A stretch of 48,093 bases of DNA from JBDUCV01 sp040003255. Lineage in GTDB: Bacteria > Actinomycetota > Actinomycetes > Mycobacteriales > Jatrophihabitantaceae. The stretch covers positions 1 through 48,093 of the forward strand of contig JBDUCV010000008.1 in the NCBI GenBank assembly GCA_040003255.1. The letters run 5' to 3'. The notes under the pieces are model-generated. The model worked only from the letters and a program-made list of their open reading frames with translations, did not search any database and was not told the origin of the DNA. How positions within the stretch are numbered: position 1 is the first letter of the stretch; the number at the start of each line of letters is the position of its first letter. Position numbers and translations under genes: made by a program. This document shows positions 33,944-45,078 of this stretch, one piece after another.

Positions 33944-34525
33944 TCAATCGGACGGCCGGGGGCAGACGGCGTCGATCAATGCTACCAACTCGGCGGCCGC
34001 GCGCCGAACGTCGTCGTTGACCACCACGGCGTCGAACTCGGCCTCAGCGGCCATCTCCACGGCTGCCTGGGTCAACCGTTCGGCGATGTCCGGTCCGGAT
34101 TCGGTGCCGCGGCGGGTCAGCCGACGCTCCAGCTCGTCCCAGGACGGCGGGGCGAGGAAGACGAACTGGGCCTCCGGCATTCGTTCCCGCACCTGACGCG
34201 CCCCTTGCAACTCGATCTCGAGGAGGGTAGGTACCCCAGCCGCGAGTCGCTCGTGCACTGGCCTCAACGGCGTGCCATACAGGTTGCCGGCGTACCGCGC
34301 CCACTCGAGCAGCTCACCACGATCCACCATCCGCGCGAACTGGTCACGGTCTACGAACCGGTACTGGACGCCGTCCACCTCTGCCGGTCGAGGCTGGCGG
34401 GTGGTCGCAGATACCGACACCCACACGTGCGGATGCAATTCGCGGACCGCGGCGACGACGGTCCCCTTGCCCACGCCGGACGGACCGGACAGCACGGTCA
34501 GCCGTCCGGCGGCCACGTCGCGCAT
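33944..34525 (-). CDS. gmk: guanylate kinase
   Basis: Phosphorylates GMP to GDP; 193 residues. The P-loop GPSGVGKGT begins at about residue 14. SATTRQPRPAEVDGVQYRFV binds GMP and LLEIELQGARQVRERMP continues the core. The ATG at 34525 is seven bases after TAGGTT. Upstream in-frame starts would overlap the GNAT gene and add a non-family stretch. mihF, the usual gene directly upstream in actinobacteria, is not here. Confidence 0.96.
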   Translation of the reverse strand: MRDVAAGRLTVLSGPSGVGKGTVVAAVRELHPHVWVSVSATTRQPRPAEVDGVQYRFVDRDQFARMVDRGELLEWARYAGNLYGTPLRPVHERLAAGVPTLLEIELQGARQVRERMPEAQFVFLAPPSWDELERRLTRRGTESGPDIAERLTQAAVEMAAEAEFDAVVVNDDVRRAAAELVALIDAVCPRPSD

Positions 34526-34532
34526 GGCGGGC

Positions 34533-34538
34533 AACCTA
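34533..34538 (-). promoter_or_regulatory. gmk -10 element, leaderless type
   Basis: Minus-strand TAGGTT, seven bases before the gmk ATG. Its TAG is also the stop codon of the GNAT gene. Confidence 0.45.
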
Positions 34539-35063
34539 TCGGCCACCGGACGGCGGCCGGATGATCCCCATGTACACCAGATCGTCGTAGTGGCCGGCAT
34601 TCCACACCTGTTCGCGCTGACGGCCCTCCTCGACGAAGCCGACCGCCGCGTACGCCCGGATCGCCCGCTCGTTGCTGGCGTTGACCGTCAGCCAGATCTT
34701 GCGCAGGTTGCGCAGGCGGAAGCCGTAGTCGAGCGCAAGGAGAAGCGCCTCGCGCCCGTAGCCGCGTCCCCAGTACTCACGGTTGCCGATGGTGATACCG
34801 AGCTCGGCAGTGCTCGCGGCGTGATCGACACCGTGCAGCCCGAGCTGACCGATGAGCAGCCCGTCAGCGACTATGGCGAAGTTGCTGGCGTCGCGGTCAT
34901 CACGCATACGGTCGAACATCGCGCTGACGCTGGTGAGCGGACGCGGTGCCGGTGGGTCGCCGCCGCCGAGCAGCTCGACCTCGACGTCGTTGGCCCATCG
35001 CGCGAGCATCGGGTAGTCGTCGGGCTCGATCGCGCGCAGCGTGACGAGTTCGCCGATGAGCAT
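34536..35063 (-). CDS. GNAT acetyltransferase, RimJ/RimL-like
   Basis: Acetyl-CoA-dependent N-acetyltransferase of 175 residues. LRAIEPDDYPMLARWAND is the RimJ/RimL-type opening. The acetyl-CoA pyrophosphate loop is NREYWGRGYGREALLLALDY, and WLTVNASNERAIRAYAAVGF is the C-terminal block. The acceptor is unknown; a protein N-terminus or small molecule are both possible. The ATG is six bases after TACAGT, so probably leaderless. Divergent from pntAa, with 56 bp between. Confidence 0.87.
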   Translation of the reverse strand: MLIGELVTLRAIEPDDYPMLARWANDVEVELLGGGDPPAPRPLTSVSAMFDRMRDDRDASNFAIVADGLLIGQLGLHGVDHAASTAELGITIGNREYWGRGYGREALLLALDYGFRLRNLRKIWLTVNASNERAIRAYAAVGFVEEGRQREQVWNAGHYDDLVYMGIIRPPSGGR

Positions 35064-35069
35064 GCCGCC

Positions 35070-35075
35070 ACTGTA
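35070..35075 (-). promoter_or_regulatory. GNAT gene -10 element, leaderless type
   Basis: Minus-strand TACAGT, GGCGGC, then the ATG at 35063. It lies next to the candidate -10 of pntAa on the other strand. Confidence 0.45.
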
Positions 35076-35077
35076 GG

Positions 35078-35083
35078 TAGGGT
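35078..35083 (+). promoter_or_regulatory. candidate pntAa -10
   Basis: Plus-strand TAGGGT, 36 bases before the pntAa ATG. It leaves a leader of about 30 nt with a GAGGAGG Shine-Dalgarno. Confidence 0.4.
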
Positions 35084-35119
35084 GCGGCGGGTCAGCACGA
35101 TGGGACGAGGAGGACGCAG

Positions 35120-36262
35120 ATGGCGTTACGGCTCGGAGTCGTGGCCGAGGCCGCGCCGGGTGAGCGCCGCGTTGCTCTCACACCGGACGCCGTGCGCCGG
35201 CTGCGCGCCGCGGGCTTCGAGGTCTCAATCGGCCACGGCGCCGGTGCGGCTGCCTGGTTCGCCGACGAGGATTACGCGGCCGCCGGCGCCGAGCTGACCG
35301 CACCCGAGGACGTTATGCAAGGCGCCGACGTCATCCTTTGCGTGGGTCCGGTGCCGGCGACATCGCTTCGCTCCGGGCAAAGCGTGCTGGGACTGCTGCA
35401 GCCGCTCCTGGATCCGGCCGCGATGGCGGACCTGGCCGTGCGGGGGGTCACCGCGATCAGCCTGGACGGGCTGCCCCGCACGCTGAGCCGCGCGCAGTCC
35501 ATGGACGCGTTGACCTCGCAAGCCAGCGTCGCCGGCTACAAGGCGGTGCTCGTCGCGGCGGATCACTTCGACCGGTTCTTCCCATTGCTGATTACGGCCG
35601 CGGGCACGGCGAAACCGGCTGAGGTTTTGGTGCTCGGCGCGGGGGTCGCCGGCCTGCAGGCGATCGGCACCGCCCGCCGGTTGGGCGCAATCGTGCGCGG
35701 CTACGACGTGCGGCCGACGTCCCGGGACGAGGTCACCTCGCTCGGCGCGCAGTTCGTCGAGTTGACGACCGTCGAATCCGGTGCCGGCGAAGGCGGCTAC
35801 GCCCGCGCGTTGACCGACGACGAACAGGCCGCGCAGCAGGTGGAACTGGCGCAGCACATCGCCCGCCACGACGTGGTAATCACCACCGCTCAGGTGCCGG
35901 GACGCCGACCGCCGCTAATGGTCACCGCTGACGCGGTCAAGAACATGCGGGCCGGCTCGGTGATCGTCGACATGGGGTCCAGCGCCCTGGGCGGCAACGT
36001 AGAGAGTTCCCAGCCCGGCGAGACGATCGTGACAGCCAACGGGGTCACGATCGTCGGGGCGGGCAACCTGGCGAGCGCGATGGCCACCAGCGCGTCCGCC
36101 GCGTACGCACGCAATGTCACCGCGCTGCTCATGCACGTCGCACCAGACGGCACGCTGACTATCGACCTGGACGATGAGATCCAGCGCGGCGTCGTGATCA
36201 CCCATGACGGACGGGTCGTTCACCCCGAGACAGTGAAACTCCTGGAGACAGCTGATGGGTAG
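35120..36262 (+). CDS. pntAa: NAD(P) transhydrogenase, NAD(H)-binding alpha-1 subunit
   Basis: Soluble NAD(H)-binding domain I of the proton-translocating transhydrogenase; 380 residues. ERRVALTPDAVRRLRAAGFE is the alanine-dehydrogenase-like N-terminus. The Rossmann motif is VLGAGVAGLQAIGTARRLGA at about 172-191. ITTAQVPGRRPP and VDMGSSALGGNVE are conserved domain I blocks. GAGGAGG lies 7 bases before the ATG. The stop lies 8 bases inside pntAb, giving tight coupling. The three-gene split resembles M. tuberculosis pntAa-Ab-B. Confidence 0.96.
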   Translation: MALRLGVVAEAAPGERRVALTPDAVRRLRAAGFEVSIGHGAGAAAWFADEDYAAAGAELTAPEDVMQGADVILCVGPVPATSLRSGQSVLGLLQPLLDPAAMADLAVRGVTAISLDGLPRTLSRAQSMDALTSQASVAGYKAVLVAADHFDRFFPLLITAAGTAKPAEVLVLGAGVAGLQAIGTARRLGAIVRGYDVRPTSRDEVTSLGAQFVELTTVESGAGEGGYARALTDDEQAAQQVELAQHIARHDVVITTAQVPGRRPPLMVTADAVKNMRAGSVIVDMGSSALGGNVESSQPGETIVTANGVTIVGAGNLASAMATSASAAYARNVTALLMHVAPDGTLTIDLDDEIQRGVVITHDGRVVHPETVKLLETADG

Positions 36263-36563
36263 CGGATTCGTTGGCGATCTGGCGATCTTCGTCCTCGCCC
36301 TGCTGGTTGGCTTCGAGGTGATCAGCAAGGTGCCCGCCACGCTGCACACGCCGCTGATGTCTGGCGCCAACTCGATCCACGGAGTGGTGCTGGTCGGAGT
36401 CGTATTGTTGTCGGCTTTCGTCGACGGCCCCCTCGGTTATTTGCTGACCTTCGTCGCGGCGGCGTTCGCGGCGGCCAATGTGGTCGGTGGCTATGTCGTG
36501 ACCGACCGGATGCTGCAGATGTTCAAGAGGCGACCGATGCCGGTTGACAAGGCCGACCGATGA
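36255..36563 (+). CDS. pntAb: NAD(P) transhydrogenase, membrane alpha-2 subunit
   Basis: Small membrane subunit of 102 residues with three predicted helices: FVGDLAIFVLALLVGFEVI, VVLVGVVLLSAFV and YLLTFVAAAFAAANVVGGYV. VPATLHTPLMSGANSIHG is the family signature and part of the proton channel. It overlaps pntAa by 8 bases and pntB by 4 (ATGA). Confidence 0.95.
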   Translation: MGSGFVGDLAIFVLALLVGFEVISKVPATLHTPLMSGANSIHGVVLVGVVLLSAFVDGPLGYLLTFVAAAFAAANVVGGYVVTDRMLQMFKRRPMPVDKADR

Positions 36564-37963
36564 GCGGCGGGGTCGAAACCGGCGTACGGCTCGCCTCGCT
36601 CGCCGGTGCCTCCTGCTTCGTGCTCGGCCTGCACTTGATGAACTCCCCCGCCAGCGCTCGGCGGGGAAACCAGCTGTCGGCGTTCGGGATGTTCGTCGCG
36701 GTCGTCGCGGTGATCGTGTCGGTGATCGACGGCGGGACGATGACCGGCACCCGGTGGCTGGTGCTGGTCAGCGGGGCGCTGATTGGCGCCGCAGCGGGGC
36801 TGTACTCGGCCCGCAGGGTGGCGATGACGTCGATGCCCCAGTTGGTCAGCCTGTTCAACGCGGTAGGTGGCGGCGCGGCGGCGCTGATCGCGGTGGCGGA
36901 CTACGCGCAGAACGATCGGGTCGGGGCCGGCACGGCGACGGCAACCGTGCTGGACGTGTTCATCGGCGGCATCACGTTCTCGGGGTCGCTGGTGGCTGCG
37001 GCAAAGCTGCAGGGCTACTGGAGCGGATCGATCCGCTTTACCGGCGCGCGGCTCGTGTCGGCGTTGCTGCTCGTCGGCTCCATCGCCGCGGGTATTGCGG
37101 TCATCGCCAGGGTGCACAACCTGGGCGTGCTGCTGATCGTGGTCTTCGCGGCGCTCGGCCTGGGCGTGCTGATGGTGCTGCCCATCGGCGGCGCCGACAT
37201 GCCTGTCGTGATTTCGCTGCTCAACGCCTTCACCGGCACCGCGGTCGCGATGGCCGGCTTCGTCCTCGACAACGCCACACTGACGATCGCCGGCGCCCTG
37301 GTTGGGGCGTCCGGTGCCATTCTCACCAAGCTAATGGCCGACGCGATGAACCGATCGGTGGTCAACATCATCGCGGGCGGCTTCGGCACCGGGGCGACCG
37401 GCGTCGATACCGCGACGACGGCTGGTGGGCCGGTGCGCTCGATCGCAGTCGACGACGTCGCACTGCAGTTGGCGTACGCCAGCAAGGTGATCATCGTCCC
37501 GGGTTACGGGCTGGCCGCGGCACAGGCGCAGCACGAAGTTCGCGACCTCGCGACGCTTCTCGAGTCGCGCGGCGTGGACGTCTCCTACGCGATCCACCCC
37601 GTTGCCGGCCGGATGCCGGGCCACATGAATGTGCTGCTCGCCGAGGCGAACGTCCCCTACGACCAGCTCAAGGAGATGGACGACGTCAACGCCGAGTTCG
37701 ACCGGACCGACGTCGCGCTGGTGATCGGCGCTAATGACGTCACCAACCCGGCCGCGCGCCGGCCGGGCAACGCGGTGTCTGGCATGCCGATCCTCGACGT
37801 CGACCATGCGCGATCGATCATCGTGATCAAGCGGTCGATGGCGTCGGGCTACGCCGGCATCGACAACGAGCTATACACCGATGCCAAGACCAGCATGTTC
37901 TTCAGCGACGCCAAGAAGGGCCTGGCCGCGCTCGTGGCGGCGACCAAGACGCTCGTCGGGTGA
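36560..37963 (+). CDS. pntB: NAD(P) transhydrogenase beta subunit
   Basis: Membrane and NADP(H)-binding subunit, 467 residues. About eight or nine membrane helices occupy the first 280 residues. The soluble domain III follows, with VIIVPGYGLAAAQAQHEV, GRMPGHMNVLLAEANVPYD and VIGANDVTNPAARR. The enzyme couples hydride transfer from NADH to NADP+ to proton influx, supplying NADPH that ArgC, RibD and other reductases use. The 74-bp gap to the next gene has a weak CGGTC/GACCG hairpin only. Confidence 0.97.
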   Translation: MSGGVETGVRLASLAGASCFVLGLHLMNSPASARRGNQLSAFGMFVAVVAVIVSVIDGGTMTGTRWLVLVSGALIGAAAGLYSARRVAMTSMPQLVSLFNAVGGGAAALIAVADYAQNDRVGAGTATATVLDVFIGGITFSGSLVAAAKLQGYWSGSIRFTGARLVSALLLVGSIAAGIAVIARVHNLGVLLIVVFAALGLGVLMVLPIGGADMPVVISLLNAFTGTAVAMAGFVLDNATLTIAGALVGASGAILTKLMADAMNRSVVNIIAGGFGTGATGVDTATTAGGPVRSIAVDDVALQLAYASKVIIVPGYGLAAAQAQHEVRDLATLLESRGVDVSYAIHPVAGRMPGHMNVLLAEANVPYDQLKEMDDVNAEFDRTDVALVIGANDVTNPAARRPGNAVSGMPILDVDHARSIIVIKRSMASGYAGIDNELYTDAKTSMFFSDAKKGLAALVAATKTLVG

Positions 37964-38025
37964 CCCGCTGATCAGCTCGTTCGGTCTCGGACCGCGAACC
38001 GGCTCACCGGCTCGGACCGTCTCGC

Positions 38026-38031
38026 TACGGT
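38026..38031 (+). promoter_or_regulatory. aldo/keto reductase gene -10, leaderless type
   Basis: Plus-strand TACGGT, GAAGTC, then the ATG at 38038. No Shine-Dalgarno is present. Confidence 0.45.
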
Positions 38032-38037
38032 GAAGTC

Positions 38038-38982
38038 ATGATGTTTCGTCGCTTGGGCAACTCCGGATTGGTGGTGTCTGTCGTCGGACTCGGCACCAAC
38101 AACCTGGGCATGAAGCTCGACATGGCGGCCAGTCGCGAGGTCGTGCACGCCGCCCTCGATGCCGGCATCACCCTGTTCGACACCGCGGATTCCTACGGGG
38201 CGTCCGAGGAGCGGCTCGGCGAGCTGCTGCGCGGGCGGCGCGACGACGTCGTGCTCGCCACGAAGTTCGGCAGCGACGTCCGGTCTCGTGGGCTCACCAA
38301 CGGCGAGGACTGGGGTGCCCGCGGATCGCGTCGCTACGTCCGTCGCGCCGTCGATGCATCGCTTCGTCGACTGCGCACCGACTGGATCGACCTTTACCAG
38401 CTGCACCGCCCAGACACTGAGACCCCGATAGAGGAGACGCTATCGGCACTCACCGACCTCCTACACGAGGGCAAGGTCCGATACCTCGGGCATTCCAACT
38501 TCGCCGGGTGGCAGACCGCCGATGCCGAATGGACTGCGCGCAGTTTGCACTTGGAGCGGTTCGTCAGCGCGCAGAACGAGTACAGCTGGCTGTCGCGGCA
38601 TGTCGAGCGCGATCTGGTCCCGGCTCTCGAGCGCTATGGCATCGGGTTGCTGCCGTACTTTCCCTTGGCGAACGGGCTGCTCACCGGCAAGTACCGCCGC
38701 GGCGAGGCAGCGCCGGACGGCAGCCGCATTCAGGCATGGGGGCACGAGTCTGTGCTCACCGAGGCCACGTTCGACGTGATCGAGAAGCTCGAGGCTTTCG
38801 CCGCGGTGCGCTCGGTCACCCTGCTGGATGTTGCGATCGGGGGCCTGGCAGCAAAGCCGGCCGTCGCCAGCGTCATCGCGGGAGCGACGTCGGCGGCGCA
38901 GGTCGTCGCCAACGTCGAGGCGGGACTGTGGCAGCCGAGCGCCGAGGACCTCGCCGAGCTGGATACCCTCACCAGTGGCTAG
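38038..38982 (+). CDS. aldo/keto reductase
   Basis: NADP-dependent TIM-barrel oxidoreductase, 314 residues. The catalytic tetrad is visible: Asp and Tyr in FDTADSYG, Lys in LATKFG and His in LYQLHRPD. YLGHSNFAGW and EYSWLSR follow, as in the AKR11/AKR12-like bacterial group. The substrate is unknown. The first of two adjacent ATG codons is preferred because TACGGT lies six bases before it. It ends 7 bases before pyrF, which converges on it. Confidence 0.9.
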   Translation: MMFRRLGNSGLVVSVVGLGTNNLGMKLDMAASREVVHAALDAGITLFDTADSYGASEERLGELLRGRRDDVVLATKFGSDVRSRGLTNGEDWGARGSRRYVRRAVDASLRRLRTDWIDLYQLHRPDTETPIEETLSALTDLLHEGKVRYLGHSNFAGWQTADAEWTARSLHLERFVSAQNEYSWLSRHVERDLVPALERYGIGLLPYFPLANGLLTGKYRRGEAAPDGSRIQAWGHESVLTEATFDVIEKLEAFAAVRSVTLLDVAIGGLAAKPAVASVIAGATSAAQVVANVEAGLWQPSAEDLAELDTLTSG

Positions 38983-38989
38983 CGCCCGG

Positions 38990-39817
38990 TCAGCCGCGCA
39001 GGAAGGCGAACTCGTCGATCTGCCGACGCGCCGCGTCGCGCAAGGCCCCGACGTCGGGGCCATGGCGCAGCACCTCACGCGAGGTGCTCGGCAGTACGGC
39101 GGCCAATACCCCATCGAATATCCGCCGCACGGTAGCGGCGTTGCCTCCCTGTGCGCCGACGCCAGGTGCGAGGATCGGACCATTCAGCCTGGTGAGGTCG
39201 ATCTTGTGGGCCTCGATCGTCGCGCCGAACACCACACCGAGCGATCCGATCGGCACCGCATTCGCATTTCGCGCGGCGAGGTCGTCGACCACTACCTGGG
39301 CCACCGGCCGCCCGTCAGCGACCGTCGCCTGCTGCACCTGCGGACCCTCGGGGTTTGAGGTTTGCGCGAGCACGAAGGCGCCGGCGTCATGGCGCACCGC
39401 GAGGTCGAACACCGGTTGCAGCGATCCGACTCCGAGATACGGGCTTACCGTGATCGCGTCGACGACCATCGGTGCCCCGGGGTACAGGTACGCCTCGGCG
39501 TAGGCCGCCATGGTCGATCCGACATCGCCCCGCTTGACGTCGAGCAGCACCAGCGCACCGGCTTCGCGAGCCAGCCGAATCGCCCGCTCGAGCACGGCGA
39601 TGCCCGCCGAGCCAAACCGCTCGAAGAACGCCGACTGCGGCTTGACGACCGCAACCTCGCCGGCGAACGCCGAAACGCAGGTCATGGCGAACCGTTCGAG
39701 CCCGGTCACGTCGTCGGGCAACCCCCACCCTCGGAGCAGGCCGGCGTGCGGGTCGATGCCCACGCAGAGTGATCCCCGAGCGCTCAGCGCGGCTTCCAGC
39801 CGGGCACCGAACATCAC
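38990..39817 (-). CDS. pyrF: orotidine 5'-phosphate decarboxylase, type 2
   Basis: Last step of UMP synthesis; 275 residues, the longer type 2 form usual in actinobacteria. LCVGIDPHAGLL, VVKPQSAFFERFG and the catalytic LLDVKRGDVGST are present, and ILAPGVGAQGG binds phosphate. The GTG at 39817 overlaps the pyrD stop (GTGA). The next codon is an ATG that would also overlap it by one base. Last gene of the pyrimidine operon here. Confidence 0.96.
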   Translation of the reverse strand: MMFGARLEAALSARGSLCVGIDPHAGLLRGWGLPDDVTGLERFAMTCVSAFAGEVAVVKPQSAFFERFGSAGIAVLERAIRLAREAGALVLLDVKRGDVGSTMAAYAEAYLYPGAPMVVDAITVSPYLGVGSLQPVFDLAVRHDAGAFVLAQTSNPEGPQVQQATVADGRPVAQVVVDDLAARNANAVPIGSLGVVFGATIEAHKIDLTRLNGPILAPGVGAQGGNAATVRRIFDGVLAAVLPSTSREVLRHGPDVGALRDAARRQIDEFAFLRG

Positions 39818-40770
39818 GCCGACACCAGGCGTTGCATCCGTTCACTGTCGGACAGATGCGCGAAACCCACGGCATCGCCGAGTGAACGAAAGCCCCGCTC
39901 GTCCAGCGCCGCCTCGAGCTCCTGCAACACCCGCACCGGCGCCGATGGATCGCCGAACACGGCCGTTCCGACCGAGACAGCGGACGCGCCGGCCAGCACG
40001 AATTGCAACGCGTCCAAACCCGACCGGATGCCGCCCATGCCAAGGATCGGCAGCTGCGGGACGGCACGATGAACCTGCCACACACAGCGCACCGCCACCG
40101 GACGAATCGCCGGCCCAGACAATCCACCGGTGACCCCGCCGAGCGCCGGGGCGAGCAGATCCGTGTCGATCACCATGCCGAGCAACGTGTTGATCAGCGA
40201 CAACCCGTCGGCGCCCGCGTCGGCACAGGCCCGCGCGATCAGCGTGATGTCGGTGACGTCGGGCGACAGCTTGGCGAAGACCGGGACTCCGGGGTCGGTT
40301 GCCCGGCGCACGGCGTCGACCACCCGCGAGGACGCCATCGGGTCGCAGGCAAACACCTGGCCGCGATTCTCGACGTTGGGGCAGGAGATGTTCACTTCGA
40401 TCATCGAAACCGCGGGCTGCCCGTTGAGGCGGTGCGCCAGCCACTCGAATTCCTCAGTGTGCCCGCCGGCGATCGACACCACCGTGCGTGCGCCGTGGGC
40501 GGCCAGCCAGGCCAGGTCGTTCTCGATGAACGATTCGATGCCCGGCCCCTGCAGGCCGATGGAATTGAGCATGCCGCTGGGCGTCTCGGCCATCCGCGGA
40601 GTCGGCCGACCGGACCGGGGGCGGGGCATGATCGATTTGGTGACCACCGCAGCCAGTCCGGCCACATCCAGGAACTGCCCGAGCTCGCGCCCCGCGGCCG
40701 AGCATCCGGACGCCGTCAGCACCGGGTTGGGCAGCGTGAGCGACGCCAGCCGAGTCGTCATGTCCGCCAT
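39814..40770 (-). CDS. pyrD: dihydroorotate dehydrogenase, class 1B catalytic subunit
   Basis: Oxidises dihydroorotate to orotate using FMN, passing electrons to the PyrK subunit; 318 residues. NPVLTASGCSAAGRELGQF, GMLNSIGLQGPGIE and EVNISCPNVENRG, which contains the catalytic Cys, identify class 1. The neighbouring pyrK assigns class 1B, which uses NAD+. The frame is open much further upstream into pyrK, but the ATG at 40770 overlaps the pyrK stop (TGATG) and matches the family. Confidence 0.95.
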   Translation of the reverse strand: MADMTTRLASLTLPNPVLTASGCSAAGRELGQFLDVAGLAAVVTKSIMPRPRSGRPTPRMAETPSGMLNSIGLQGPGIESFIENDLAWLAAHGARTVVSIAGGHTEEFEWLAHRLNGQPAVSMIEVNISCPNVENRGQVFACDPMASSRVVDAVRRATDPGVPVFAKLSPDVTDITLIARACADAGADGLSLINTLLGMVIDTDLLAPALGGVTGGLSGPAIRPVAVRCVWQVHRAVPQLPILGMGGIRSGLDALQFVLAGASAVSVGTAVFGDPSAPVRVLQELEAALDERGFRSLGDAVGFAHLSDSERMQRLVSA

Positions 40771-41650
40771 CAGTGACCTCGCATGGCGTCGGCGCCCACC
40801 AAGTCGTCGGGCAGCCTCCCCACGTCGTCCCACCGAACCCGGTCCGCGGCGAAGACCGGTCCTTCGACACACGAGCGGACGAAGCGCGACCGGCCGTCCT
40901 CGCCGCGCACCGGAAGCACGCAGGTCATGCATACCCCGATGCCGCAGGCCATTGCCTCCTCGACCGCGACCTGAACCGCGACGCCATGCGGGCGCGCAGC
41001 GTCGTCGACGGCACGCAGCATCGGCATCGGCCCGCAGGCGTACACCATCCGGGCGCCGATGCGGGTGATCACGTCCGACAGCACGTCGGTGACCCGTCCG
41101 CGCACGCCCGCCGATCCGTCGTCGGTGGTGACCGTGACGCCGCCGACGGTCCGCCTGGCGGCAGGTTCGCCGAACAGTCGAGATGCAGTCGCCGCGCCCA
41201 GGATGAACTCGACAGTCGAGCCGACAGCGATCAGCTCGCGGGCCAACGGGATCAGTGGCGCCGTCCCGTACCCCCCACCGACGAGTACTGCCGGCCCGGT
41301 TTCGGCAGGCAGCATGAACGGCGTACCGAGCGGTCCGACGAGATCGAGTACGTCGCCGACCTCCTGCCGCACGAGCCAGCTCGTGCCGGGCCCGTGCTCG
41401 GCGACGACGAACCGCACCGTGCCGTCGGCGTCCGCGCCGTACAGAGCGAAGCAACGCCGAAGCAGCATCGAGGTTTCCGGCCCTCCGACGGCGACCGCTA
41501 CGAACTGTCCGGGGCGAAACCCGGCGGCAACTCCGGGCGCGGCGACGGTGAACTGCCAATAGTCGCCGACCGGCTGCACAGCCACGATCTCGCCGATCTG
41601 CTGGACTGGGCTCCCACTCGCGGGATCAGGCCCCGGTGGACCTGATGGCG

Positions 41651-41654
<4 letters not shown>
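40770..41654 (-). CDS. pyrK: dihydroorotate dehydrogenase electron-transfer subunit
   Basis: FAD and 2Fe-2S protein of 294 residues that moves electrons from PyrD to NAD+. An FAD domain has FRPGQFVAVAV and RRCFALYG. An NAD domain has VLVGGGYGTAPLIPLA and YACGPMPML. The cluster cysteines are CGIGVCMTC and a later RSCVEGPVF. The ATG overlaps the carB stop as ATGA. It is longer than many PyrK proteins because of N- and C-terminal tails. Confidence 0.94.
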
Positions 41655-44983
<3,329 letters not shown>

Positions 44984-45061
44984 TCAGTCGCCTTCCAGTG
45001 ACATTGGTCGGCTCCGCGCTCGTTCCGGTCCTCGCGAGCCGACGCTCGCTGCGATCCTCAC
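44984..45061 (-). CDS. 25-residue arginine-rich mini-ORF within a repeat, linking carA to carB
   Basis: A GTG overlapping the carA stop (GTGA) opens a 25-codon frame whose TGA touches the carB ATG. The product contains GPERARSRPM and is related to the mini-ORF before pyrC. It has GGAAGG 9 bases before the start. It probably serves translational coupling rather than making a functional peptide, by analogy with MIRU elements of mycobacteria. Confidence 0.45.
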   Translation of the reverse strand: MRIAASVGSRGPERARSRPMSLEGD

Positions 45062-45078
45062 TCGCCGTCGCCTTCCAG
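44987..45078 (-). repeat. diverged copy of the 75-bp repeat between carA and carB
   Basis: Bases 45002-45058 resemble the tandem unit at 47964-48038 and share the exact 13-mer GGTCGGCTCCGCG plus several shorter blocks. A 12-base direct repeat GTCGCCTTCCAG at 44987-44998 and 45067-45078 brackets the copy, with a period of 80 bp. The last six codons of carA lie in it. Confidence 0.7.

Noticed and set aside
36544..37734. Plus-strand frame of 396 codons inside pntB
   Set aside because: It overlaps pntB in another frame and reads as Arg/Gly/Asp-rich nonsense. pntB has transhydrogenase motifs along its whole length.
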